A stretch of DNA of 24,924 nt from a virus. Position numbers and translations under genes: made by a program. Positions 14,573 through 21,972 of the stretch are shown here, piece by piece. Under the pieces are notes generated by a model that saw nothing but the letters and a program-made list of their open reading frames with translations, had not been told where the DNA came from and ran no database searches. The stretch's first letter is position 1, and each line of letters begins with the position of its first letter. The stretch lies in the IMG/VR virus record IMGVR_UViG_3300030047_000119, positions 1 through 24,924 of that record; one strand, 5' to 3'.

Positions 14573-17038
14573 ATGGATGCCCCTAAAAGTTACAAGGATC
14601 CGATTTATAATCTAATTGACCAGCAAGTAGAAAGTCGCGTCGGTTTGCCGGCGGGTTTATTGTCTAGCGTTCGGTTACATGGGGAACGATCAAACGCGGA
14701 TCAGGTTAGCAGCGAGGGGGCGCGTTCGGTTTATCAAATTATCCCGAAAACCAGGAAATCGGTGTTAAAAAAGTACGGTATTGATGCTTATTTAAGCCCT
14801 CATAATGCAGCGATGACAGCCGCGTTATTATTAAAGGAAGCGCAAGACAGGAACGGTGGTAACCCGGCCGAAGCGGTTGCAGAGTACGTTGGCGGCACAG
14901 ATCGAAAAAACCATGGACCAGTGACTAAAAGTTATGTTAATCGGGTAATGTCAGCATTAAACCCGATCGTAACCGCTAACGCGGCCGAACGTCCCGAGAT
15001 CGACCCGGCGAAAATATTAGCTGACTTCCAAAGCTGGAAAGCAGCGAAGCAACCCGAACAGGTACAACCCGAGCAAGCGCCAGCGATCCCCCAACCGGAT
15101 CAGGGCGGCAGCGATCCCAACGACCCGGCGAAAATATTAGCAGACTTTCAAGCATGGAAAGCGGCGAAGCAACCGCCCCAACCAGCCAAAGAAACCGCTA
15201 TAGGTAACCCGTTAACCTTAAACCCATATCAGGCGTTAAGTATGGGCGCGGGCGTTATCAATAACGCGTTAAGCCCCCAGGATGACCAACCAGCGGCCGA
15301 AGGTGATCGGATCGGGCAGCGTATGGCGCGAGATATCACCGACATTGGACAGGGGGTTATAAATACAGTAAGTCATCCGTTAGATACGGCCGCTAATTTG
15401 GCCGGGGTTATTCGTGGCGGTATGCAGTCAGCTTTACCGGATTCAGTTACTAACGCATTAATAAAACAAGGTATAACCCCCGACGCGCGGCCGCAGTTCC
15501 AAGCCATGGCGCAAGATTTAAAAAACAGTTATGGATCCCCGGAAGCGATCCTAAAAACGGCACATGATCGACCAGTAAGTACAGCTCTAAACGTGCTAGG
15601 TTTGGCTGGTGGTGTGAAGTCGTTAATGTCAGCAGCACCCCGCGAAGTTGCGAGCGTTGCCCCGTTAGTTGATAGTTGGACCGCACCCGGCACAGCGTTA
15701 GAGAGAACAGCGGCGGTTAACGCCAACAACGCGGCCAGGAACGCAAGCGCGGCCGGTGCGAGTTTAAGCGAACAGGCCGCGGCAAGCGGTATAAATCCCG
15801 AAATAACCAAAATAATCCAAGCCGGCGAACAAAATAACTTATTGAACGAAACCGCGACGGTCCGCCATATGGCGGCACATAGTTTACCAGTTCCGATAGA
15901 GTTAACCGAGGGGCAAGCGTTAGACGATGCCGCACGCATGTCAATTGAAAAGAACAGCCGGGCAAAATACCCGCAGATAGGGGAGCGTTTAGACCAACAA
16001 GACGCGGGTTTACATGCTAATTTAGACGCTATTCACGAGCGAGCCGCCCCGGATATATTCGGGGGTTCCCATATTGACGATGGCCAGGGAGTAATTGATG
16101 GTTATAAATTATTAGATAACGATTTAAAAACAGATATTCGAGGTAAATATAAAGCATTAGCCGACGCGAACGGAGGAGCATTGCCAATTGACACAAACCA
16201 ATTTATTGGGGCCGCAAGTCAAGAGTTAACCCGAACAATGCGGGGCGCATTTTTACCGAGTAAATTAAAAAAGGTTTTAGTTAATTTACAAGAAAACGGG
16301 GTTATGAGTTTCGAACAGTTTGAGAACTTACGAACGATTTTAGCGAGTGAAGCCCGCAAACTTGAAATAAAAGGGGATGGCACAGCTTTGCACGCGGTTA
16401 GAATAGTACGGGACGCATTAGAGAACGCGCCATTATTACCTGGAGCAACCCAGGATATGAAAAGTTTAGCAGATACCGCCAGGGCGGCCGCAAAAAACCG
16501 TTTTAGCATGTTAGAGAGGGATCCGGCGTATAAGGCGGCGGTTAACGATAAGGTTGCGGCCGATGATTTTATCCAAAAATTTGTTATTAACGGTAAGCGT
16601 AAAAATTTAGAAACCATGGTTGAACATTTAGCCGACGACCCGTTAGCCATTCAATCAATGAACAGCGGTGTAATGCGGGCATTAAAAAAAGCGGCGTTTA
16701 GTAAAAATGGATTCAAGGCCGACACCTACAGAAAAGCATTGAATCATTTAGAACCCAGGTTACAGTCTATTATGAACCCGGAGGACTTGAACGACTTGGG
16801 TAAAGTGGCCGACGTTGGCGATTGGATAAAGGCACAAAAATCCAGCGGATATGTTAATAATTCAAATACATTCACGGCATCATTAGGTGATAAAATAAAC
16901 AAAGGATTGACTCATATCCCAGGGATCGGCCCCGTCGTAGAAATGGGACTTGACGCAAGGTTGCGGGCGATTGAAGAACAATCTATAAACAACGCGTTAA
17001 AACCCGGCGCGGGGATCATTAACAATTACGGATTATAA
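14573..17038 (+). CDS. Ejection protein with N-terminal lytic transglycosylase domain, 821 aa
   Basis: Residues 15-130 are an SLT-type muramidase: GLPAGLLSSVRLHGERS with probable catalytic Glu38, then GARSVYQIIPKT (the family's GAxGLMQxxPxT), a helix with NAAMTAALLLKEA and AEYVGGTDRKNHG (family: aYN.G). It would open peptidoglycan locally so phage DNA can cross the cell wall. Residues about 144-200 hold two copies of DPAKILADFQ(S/A)WKAAKQP, 40 residues apart. The remainder is long helical sequence with Ala-rich stretches, typical of P22 gp16- and T7 gp16-type proteins that leave the capsid with DNA. Glu38 sits in GERS rather than the usual ES. It follows two probable ejection proteins and precedes the tail fibre. 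Confidence 0.8.
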   Translation: MDAPKSYKDPIYNLIDQQVESRVGLPAGLLSSVRLHGERSNADQVSSEGARSVYQIIPKTRKSVLKKYGIDAYLSPHNAAMTAALLLKEAQDRNGGNPAEAVAEYVGGTDRKNHGPVTKSYVNRVMSALNPIVTANAAERPEIDPAKILADFQSWKAAKQPEQVQPEQAPAIPQPDQGGSDPNDPAKILADFQAWKAAKQPPQPAKETAIGNPLTLNPYQALSMGAGVINNALSPQDDQPAAEGDRIGQRMARDITDIGQGVINTVSHPLDTAANLAGVIRGGMQSALPDSVTNALIKQGITPDARPQFQAMAQDLKNSYGSPEAILKTAHDRPVSTALNVLGLAGGVKSLMSAAPREVASVAPLVDSWTAPGTALERTAAVNANNAARNASAAGASLSEQAAASGINPEITKIIQAGEQNNLLNETATVRHMAAHSLPVPIELTEGQALDDAARMSIEKNSRAKYPQIGERLDQQDAGLHANLDAIHERAAPDIFGGSHIDDGQGVIDGYKLLDNDLKTDIRGKYKALADANGGALPIDTNQFIGAASQELTRTMRGAFLPSKLKKVLVNLQENGVMSFEQFENLRTILASEARKLEIKGDGTALHAVRIVRDALENAPLLPGATQDMKSLADTARAAAKNRFSMLERDPAYKAAVNDKVAADDFIQKFVINGKRKNLETMVEHLADDPLAIQSMNSGVMRALKKAAFSKNGFKADTYRKALNHLEPRLQSIMNPEDLNDLGKVADVGDWIKAQKSSGYVNNSNTFTASLGDKINKGLTHIPGIGPVVEMGLDARLRAIEEQSINNALKPGAGIINNYGL
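15002..15172 (+). repeat. Direct repeat with 120-bp period inside the transglycosylase gene
   Basis: Stretches beginning at 15002 and 15122 are near-identical over about 50 bases, encoding DPAKILADFQSWKAAKQP and DPAKILADFQAWKAAKQP. The differences are mostly silent, so selection has kept the peptide. Confidence 0.8.
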
Positions 17039-17042
17039 AATC

Positions 17043-18518
17043 ATGTCACAAGCTATATTAAACCCTTTTACACCTTATTTAGGGGCCGACGGCCAACCGC
17101 TACAGAACGGTAAGTTATACGTTGGGGTTGCGGGTAACATTGCCGAAACCGCACCATTGACAGTTTATTGGGATCGAGCGTTAACCCAACCAGCGGCGCA
17201 ACCCTTAACATTGCAGAACGGGTTTATAACATTTGCAGGCGGGCCCTCGAATGTGTTTTTTAGCGCAAGTGATTACAGTTTAACTTTAAAAGATCACAAT
17301 GATGTTAATGTTTTTAGTATTTTATCGGCCCAGGCGGGAGGGTTTACGGATCAAGTTGTGACCGTCCCAACAATCCCAGTCAGCAATGATAATTTAATAC
17401 AAAACTCTAATTTTGAATATAATCAGTTGGGCGTTAGTGGAACGGTGACATTGTCAGCTAACCAAGCCGGCCATGATTGGTGGTATGCGGGATCGGGCGG
17501 CTGTACTTATACATTTACGACCAGTCTTGGCGTAACTACTGTTACAATAGTTTCCGGTACGCTTTACACCCAGGTTCCAGGTTTTAGGGCATTTAGCCAA
17601 ACTTATTGGCTAAGTTGGAATGGAACTGCACAAGGTCGCGTTGGTGCAGGAGTTTATGGAACACCTAGAGCGGTTACTTTAGTCGGTGGGGTAACAATCA
17701 ATATTGAGTTCTCAGCGGGGACGTTGAGTCAGGTCCAGTTAATTGTATCTAGTTCGACTATAGCTTGGAAGTCTGGTAACAACATATATCGGGCAGAAAT
17801 GGGAATACAATCGAGCAACCGTAATCTGATTATAAATAGCGGTTTCACGGTTAATCAGGGCGGCCTAAATATGGTCGGAGCGGCCGTAACATTGGGAGCT
17901 ACAGCGGTTGCAAACGACGTGTGGCGTGCGGGAGCGGCCGGTGTAACGTATCAAATTATCCCAAGTTTATCACTATCGAGGAACGGAATAAACATAACAG
18001 CGGGATCCTTAACACAAACAGTTGAATCATGGGAGGAAATTAAAATAAGCGGGAATTATGTACTATCATGGAGCGGAACCGCTAGTTGTAAAATTTACGG
18101 CACGACATTTACGAATGGTTATGCTTTTATATCCATGAACTATTATACCAACGTGGTTCTTGAATGGTTGCCCGGTACAATGTGGAATCCAACATTGACG
18201 CTAGGGGATAACATTGTGCCATATGTGCCAGAATTGCAGGTGGTTGAACTGTTAAGGTGTTATAGGCACAGACAATCTGTAACATTTAGCGAGCAGGTTT
18301 ATGGATCGGCAGGTATGGATTCAATTCGTTATAGAAATTTGCCCGTACCATTGCGATCAGCAAGCCCAACATTGACAATATTAACAGGGCCGACGTATGT
18401 TAACGCGTCAGCTTTTAACGTATTACCTTCCACTCAGTATATTAAAGAGGATTTTATAGTTACCGCTTTAGGGGTTGCTCGTGCAACCGCCACATATATG
18501 CTTGATGCGACTATTTAA
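17043..18518 (+). CDS. Tail fibre / tailspike with P22-like head-binding domain, 491 aa
   Basis: Residues 1-100 resemble the P22 tailspike head-binding domain in layout: NPFTPYLGADGQPLQNGKLYVGVAG, PLTVYWDRALTQPAAQPLTLQNGFI and DYSLTLKDHNDVNVFS. Two copies of a sugar-binding-type module follow, opening with NLIQNSNFEYNQLG (from residue 117) and NLIINSGFTVNQGG (from about residue 262); each continues with a W-rich stretch (HDWWYAG, NDVWRAG). The C-terminal ELLRCYRHRQ and LPVPLRSASPTLTI are a common phage fibre ending. It would bind a host surface glycan. No lyase or hydrolase motif is seen, so it may be a receptor-binding rather than a degrading spike. It lies between the ejection proteins and the lysozyme. 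Confidence 0.8.
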   Translation: MSQAILNPFTPYLGADGQPLQNGKLYVGVAGNIAETAPLTVYWDRALTQPAAQPLTLQNGFITFAGGPSNVFFSASDYSLTLKDHNDVNVFSILSAQAGGFTDQVVTVPTIPVSNDNLIQNSNFEYNQLGVSGTVTLSANQAGHDWWYAGSGGCTYTFTTSLGVTTVTIVSGTLYTQVPGFRAFSQTYWLSWNGTAQGRVGAGVYGTPRAVTLVGGVTINIEFSAGTLSQVQLIVSSSTIAWKSGNNIYRAEMGIQSSNRNLIINSGFTVNQGGLNMVGAAVTLGATAVANDVWRAGAAGVTYQIIPSLSLSRNGINITAGSLTQTVESWEEIKISGNYVLSWSGTASCKIYGTTFTNGYAFISMNYYTNVVLEWLPGTMWNPTLTLGDNIVPYVPELQVVELLRCYRHRQSVTFSEQVYGSAGMDSIRYRNLPVPLRSASPTLTILTGPTYVNASAFNVLPSTQYIKEDFIVTALGVARATATYMLDATI

Positions 18519-18522
18519 CATT

Positions 18523-18972
18523 ATGAACACTATATTGATTGAACATCTAAAACGATGGGAGGGGTGCAAATTAACCGCCTATCAAGATCAAGGCGGCGTT
18601 TGGACGGTGGGCGTAGGTTGCACCGGTCCGGACATTAAAAAGGGCGTTAAATGGACGCAAGAAAAAGCAGATAGCGAACTAAACCGAAGGGCAGCCGAAG
18701 CGTTAGCCGATGCCGTCAGGTTATCCCCTATTTTAGAAACCGCGAATGAGTCCCGTCAAGCGGCGGTTGCGTCGTTTATTTTTAATGTTGGGTTAGGAAA
18801 TCAAAAGCGGATCGGGTATATTTATTCGACTTTTAGAAAAAAAATCGACGCGGGCGATTGGATCGGAGCGGCCGAACAGATTAAAAAATGGAACCGCGTA
18901 TCCAGTGTTGTTAACAATGGATTAATAAACAGGCGACGGATTGAAGCCCAGTTATTATTAAAAAAGGTTTAA
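18523..18972 (+). CDS. Endolysin, T4-type lysozyme (GH24)
   Basis: Start at ATG 18523 gives 149 residues; the upstream frame could begin at TTG 18475 or ATG 18505, but those lie inside the fibre gene and add no domain. The catalytic layout Glu-8-Asp-5-Thr is intact: Glu13, Asp22, Thr28 in WEGCKLTAYQDQGGVWTVG. It cleaves the muramic acid - glucosamine bond of peptidoglycan. Other family landmarks are FIFNVGLG (residues ~83-90), the AEQIKKWN helix and the C-terminal GLINRRRIEAQLLL. There is no N-terminal signal-anchor sequence, so it is a cytoplasmic lysozyme that needs a holin to reach the wall. It is followed by two small membrane-protein candidates. Confidence 0.93.
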   Translation: MNTILIEHLKRWEGCKLTAYQDQGGVWTVGVGCTGPDIKKGVKWTQEKADSELNRRAAEALADAVRLSPILETANESRQAAVASFIFNVGLGNQKRIGYIYSTFRKKIDAGDWIGAAEQIKKWNRVSSVVNNGLINRRRIEAQLLLKKV

Positions 18973-18975
18973 TAA

Positions 18976-19197
18976 ATGGATAATTCCATAACGGAGAGCT
19001 TTTCGCAATTTGGATTAAACGGGTTAATAATAGGCGCGTTATTTGCATTTATTTATTTCCTAGTCAAGTTACATTCAAGCGAGCGCGCTGAGTGGTTAGC
19101 AGCTTACACCGAAGCTACAAAAGTAGCAGATAGCCGACAAGCGGAAACCAATGCTATACTTGCGCGGATAATTGAGCGGCGCGAAAATATAAGATGA
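18976..19197 (+). CDS. Single-TM protein, holin candidate, 73 aa
   Basis: Begins 3 bases after the lysozyme stop, with AAGG upstream. One membrane helix at about residues 14-35 (GLNGLIIGALFAFIYFLVKLH) follows a short polar N-terminus, then a charged helical C-terminus rich in Glu, Arg and Ala. This layout is that of BhlA-like holins, or of a short inner-membrane spanin, though spanins are usually longer. It probably helps the lysozyme cross the inner membrane. The stop overlaps the next possible start by four bases. Confidence 0.6.
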   Translation: MDNSITESFSQFGLNGLIIGALFAFIYFLVKLHSSERAEWLAAYTEATKVADSRQAETNAILARIIERRENIR

Positions 19198-19235
19198 GAA
19201 TAATTTTATCAACGTTTGACAAAAAAGAGGAAAAA

Positions 19236-19466
19236 ATGAGTATATTTTCAGTTTTACAAAAAGGCGTATCTGTAAGTAATCCAACGACATATAAAAAAGT
19301 TCAACAAGTGTTAACGCTTGTAGGATCGGCGGGGCCGCTTATAGCGGTTTTTAACCCGACGTTAGCCCAGTATGTTACCCCTGATAATTTGGCGGCGCTA
19401 GGTGCGTTCGTTGGTGGGCTTAACATTTACATGACAACCGCAACAACTGACAAAATTGGATTTTAA
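19236..19466 (+). CDS. Small hydrophobic protein, second holin candidate, 76 aa
   Basis: The frame is open from 19194, but ATG 19236 is preceded by AGAGG at the right spacing and the upstream 14 codons look like spacer. The protein has two moderately hydrophobic stretches: residues 22-35 (VQQVLTLVGSAGPLIAVF) and 48-65 (LAALGAFVGGLNIYM). It has few charges. This matches small phage proteins next to lysozymes that are annotated as putative holins, but it is not diagnostic. It is transcribed with the lysozyme and the single-TM protein. Confidence 0.55.
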   Translation: MSIFSVLQKGVSVSNPTTYKKVQQVLTLVGSAGPLIAVFNPTLAQYVTPDNLAALGAFVGGLNIYMTTATTDKIGF

Positions 19467-19469
19467 AAT

Positions 19470-21128
19470 ATGAAAAGTAAAACATTAATTATTGCTTTAT
19501 TGGGTTTTTTGCCATTGGTAGCCATGGCCGGACCTGATTTAATAGTGACAGCAACCGCTTATGATGCACCTACGCAAAAATTTAGCGCGACGTTGAAAAA
19601 CGTGGGTACGACCGCGATCACGCCAAGCCAAAAAATAAGCGTGCGTTATTATGTTGACGGTGTAGAGCGTTCGTATGGTAGCGTAACGCAAGTATTAGCA
19701 GCGGGAGCGTCGGTTAATATTGGAAGCGTCCCCCTGTATACGATCCCGGCAGGAACTTATACCCTTGACACATGGGCAGATCCGACGTTATTAATTGCAG
19801 AGGATGACGAAACAAACAACCATTTAGTTGTTGTTGTTGACCGCACCCCGCCAACGTCGGTAATAACAGCACCAACGACCGGATCGACATTATCCGGATC
19901 CACTGTAAATTTAGCAGTAACTTCAACGGATGATATCGGGGTCGTTGGCGTACAGTTTAAGCTTGACGGTGTTAACATTGGAGCTGAAGAACATCAGTTA
20001 CCTTATGCCATTGTTTGGGATTCAACAACCGTAACCGATGGGCCGCACGTATTAACGGCATTAGCTAGAGATGCAGCCGGGAATACTACAACAAGCGCCA
20101 ATGTTAACGTTACAGTTGATAATACGGTTGCAGTTGATGATTATGCTATTCAAGGTTTTGCCAAAGTTGCGAATGTAACAGGTGGCGCAGGTGGTACAGT
20201 TTACACGGTAACAAACGGCGCAAACAGCGGGACTAATTCACTTTATGATTACATTAACCGGGCCGGGGCGCGTACGATCAAGTTTACGCCAGGATTAACG
20301 GCCATAATATCAATGCCGCCAGCGTCAGCAACCTCCCCGTTTATGTACTTGCAAAACGGAAATGTTACACTTGACGGTAAAGATGCAGATATAACAATCA
20401 CAGGAGCGTCGATCAATACCAATGGTAAGTCCAACATTATTATTAAGAACATGACGTTTAAGGATAATATCGCAGACGGCAGCGCGGTTCAGATAGATTG
20501 GGGTAGTTATAACGTTTGGGTGGATCATAATACGTTCAGCGGACAGACCTCAGGTAGTACGTCAGGCCAGCCTATTGCAGTATGGAATCATTCAACGACC
20601 GGCCTTGATGGATCAACCTCAGAATTAACAGGCGTAACGTTAAGCTGGAACCATTACAAAGCGGTGAATAGCCGAGCGGTGTTAACGGGTAGCGAGTCAC
20701 ATAATACCGGAAACACGGTGGTGTTACCGACCCGGATTAGTTCACATCACAATTGGTATGATAACTGCACATCACGCAACCCAAGGGCGCATAGTAAAGG
20801 TTCAACAATTCACGAGTGGAATAACTACGCGTCGGCTAATTGGAGTGAATCCCCTATAGCGATCAGCCAGGGGGCCGCGTATTATGGTCAAGGTAATATA
20901 TACGAACCGCTTGGTAGCATTAAGCAGATAACAGTTAACCACGATTACTATTACCCAACCGACGTCGGCTTAGGTAATAAATCAGTTGGCACATACTTGT
21001 TGAACGGCGCGACAATACCGGATTATGGAACTTTTCCCATGGATCGGATAACGTATACGCCGACGGTTGAAACAGCCGACGCAGTTCTAAAAGCGCGCAT
21101 CATTGCCGGGGCCGGTGCGAATAAGTAA
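19470..21128 (+). CDS. Secreted modular pectate lyase (signal peptide, CARDB, Ig-like, PL1 beta-helix), 552 aa
   Basis: Residues 1-20 form a Sec signal peptide (MKSKTLIIALLGFLPLVAMA). Residues 22-125 are a CARDB-like domain (PDLIVTATAYDAP ... DDETNNHLVVVVD). Residues 128-218 are a bacterial Ig-like domain (PPTSVITAPTTGSTL ... DAAGNTTT). Residues 222-552 match polysaccharide lyase family 1: AIQGFAKVANVTGG at its start, a repeated beta-helix, VWVDH at 349-353, VTLSWNHYK at 389-397, and HHNWYDNCTSRNPRAH at 426-441 with the likely catalytic Arg436. It would cleave polygalacturonate or a related uronic-acid polymer by beta-elimination outside the inner membrane. It is the last late gene, after the lysis cassette. 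Codon use looks like the rest of the phage. A tailspike role is unlikely because of the signal peptide. Confidence 0.85.
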   Translation: MKSKTLIIALLGFLPLVAMAGPDLIVTATAYDAPTQKFSATLKNVGTTAITPSQKISVRYYVDGVERSYGSVTQVLAAGASVNIGSVPLYTIPAGTYTLDTWADPTLLIAEDDETNNHLVVVVDRTPPTSVITAPTTGSTLSGSTVNLAVTSTDDIGVVGVQFKLDGVNIGAEEHQLPYAIVWDSTTVTDGPHVLTALARDAAGNTTTSANVNVTVDNTVAVDDYAIQGFAKVANVTGGAGGTVYTVTNGANSGTNSLYDYINRAGARTIKFTPGLTAIISMPPASATSPFMYLQNGNVTLDGKDADITITGASINTNGKSNIIIKNMTFKDNIADGSAVQIDWGSYNVWVDHNTFSGQTSGSTSGQPIAVWNHSTTGLDGSTSELTGVTLSWNHYKAVNSRAVLTGSESHNTGNTVVLPTRISSHHNWYDNCTSRNPRAHSKGSTIHEWNNYASANWSESPIAISQGAAYYGQGNIYEPLGSIKQITVNHDYYYPTDVGLGNKSVGTYLLNGATIPDYGTFPMDRITYTPTVETADAVLKARIIAGAGANK

Positions 21129-21148
21129 AAACTAAGTTGTAAAACTAG

Positions 21149-21171
21149 AAAGGGGCCGTTATGGCCCCTTT
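21149..21171 (+). terminator. Intrinsic terminator closing the late region
   Basis: AAAGGGGCC (21149-21157) pairs with GGCCCCTTT (21163-21171) around a GTTAT loop, followed by TTT and ATT. It lies 21 bases after the pectate lyase stop, between convergent transcription units. On the minus strand the U-run is weaker, so it may act in both directions but mainly on plus. Confidence 0.9.
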
Positions 21172-21179
21172 TTTATTGC

Positions 21180-21326
21180 TTAAGATAAATGGTTATACAT
21201 CCCGATCCCAATGATCGAGAAAATAACCGCGTCAATTATGAATATATACGTCCATACAAGACGTTTTAATTTAGGTGAGGGGGTTGTGTCATAATCGTCG
21301 AATAAATCATTATATTTTTTCATCAT
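21180..21326 (-). CDS. Tiny single-TM protein, 48 aa
   Basis: Read on the minus strand from ATG at 21326. AAAAGG lies 5 bases before the ATG. The protein is MMKKYNDLFDDYDTTPSPK followed by LKRLVWTYIFIIDAVIFSIIGIGMYNHLS: a charged N-terminus and one membrane helix at about residues 24-43. It is the last gene of the minus-strand cassette, and its start lies inside the end of the 41-aa gene, so it is probably coupled to it. I recognise no family. It ends only 9 bases from the late terminator, and its orientation fits a unit shared with the exported proteins. Confidence 0.6.
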   Translation of the reverse strand: MMKKYNDLFDDYDTTPSPKLKRLVWTYIFIIDAVIFSIIGIGMYNHLS

Positions 21327-21435
21327 TAAGCCTTTTATAGTATTTTAGTTTACCGAGTAACCGGCGAAGTTTGTAATAATTATCAAGCCGCTTTTTAGCA
21401 CCTAATAATCCGAATTTAAAAATAAGCCCGTTCAC
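21310..21435 (-). CDS. Tiny basic protein, 41 aa, GTG start
   Basis: The GTG start overlaps the stop of the upstream exported protein in a GTGA, a classic coupled arrangement. The protein is MNGLIFKFGLLGAKKRLDN followed by YYKLRRLLGKLKYYKRLNDEKI; about a third of residues are Lys or Arg, and residues 14-38 would form an amphipathic basic helix. No family is recognised. It overlaps the start of the 48-aa gene by 17 bases. It could be an RNA- or membrane-binding peptide; the call rests on gene organisation rather than similarity. Confidence 0.45.
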   Translation of the reverse strand: MNGLIFKFGLLGAKKRLDNYYKLRRLLGKLKYYKRLNDEKI

Positions 21436-21962
21436 TTTATCCCGTACCGCTTATCATATTGAGCTTGCAACGCGGCCAACCGTTCAAGGGATTTAGCTTT
21501 GATTTTAGCCGCGTTTATGGTTGGGTTTGATTGGGGGCAAGGGCGATCAGTTAACAGGTAAGCGGCCCGAATGATCGGATCCGTACACATGACGATCCGA
21601 GCCGCTTCCATATCCCCCAGGTTAGCCAGTAATTGGGCATTTTGGCGCAAGTTGCAAGGATCCGATTCAATAGACCGCCCCAACGAGAACGCGCCACCAG
21701 CGAAGCCAGCACCGACGGATACCCCGCCTTGACAGGTTATCAGGGAGCCAGGAATAGCCGGGGCGTAAGCCGTACCAACAGCCCGCGACAGATCGACAGC
21801 CGGAGACGCGGCATTATGCCCAAAGTCCTGCACGATAACCGCTCCCGATTGACTACCAGCGGCTGAATTGCTTTGTTGTTCGGCGTGAGCATTACCGAAT
21901 AGCGATAGAACGATCACAACCGCGACAAAAAAGTATGATCCGAATAAATAAATATGTTTCAT
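21432..21962 (-). CDS. Exported four-cysteine protein, 176 aa
   Basis: Start chosen at ATG 21962 because residues 1-27 (KHIYLFGSYFFVAVVIVLSL then FGNAHA) make a signal peptide; the open frame reaches back to 22073, but that overlaps the upstream gene. The mature protein has four Cys (77, 103, 126, 142), probably two disulfides, a Gly-rich core around residues 79-94, a RSIESDPCNLRQNAQLLANLGDMEAARIVMC helix pair and CPQSNP, then a basic C-terminal helix (AAKIKAKSLERLAALQAQYDK). This Gly-rich plus D-x-x-C plus M/V-C plus P-C-P pattern recalls uncharacterised exported proteins in many podoviruses, from memory. It is likely periplasmic or surface-associated. Role unknown. Confidence 0.72.
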   Translation of the reverse strand: MKHIYLFGSYFFVAVVIVLSLFGNAHAEQQSNSAAGSQSGAVIVQDFGHNAASPAVDLSRAVGTAYAPAIPGSLITCQGGVSVGAGFAGGAFSLGRSIESDPCNLRQNAQLLANLGDMEAARIVMCTDPIIRAAYLLTDRPCPQSNPTINAAKIKAKSLERLAALQAQYDKRYGIK

Positions 21963-21972
21963 GGCGGCGAAC

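Noticed and set aside
15529-15939. 136-aa minus-strand reading frame
   Set aside because: Shadow of the transglycosylase gene with Ala/Leu/Ser bias and no ribosome site.
16219-16650. 143-aa minus-strand reading frame
   Set aside because: Lies fully inside the transglycosylase gene; hydrophobic Ala/Leu/Ser composition is that of the reverse of a helical Ala/Lys-rich gene, and there is no ribosome site.
6635-18518. Diversity-generating retroelement target in a fibre gene
   Set aside because: No template repeat and no reverse transcriptase are seen in the window.
18475-18522. Longer TTG start for the lysozyme
   Set aside because: It runs within the fibre gene, adds no domain, and the ATG at 18523 gives the normal distance to the catalytic Glu.
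19215-19245. TTGACA followed by TATATT as a promoter
   Set aside because: The spacer is 19 bases and the -10 falls inside the 76-aa coding sequence, so the match is likely chance.
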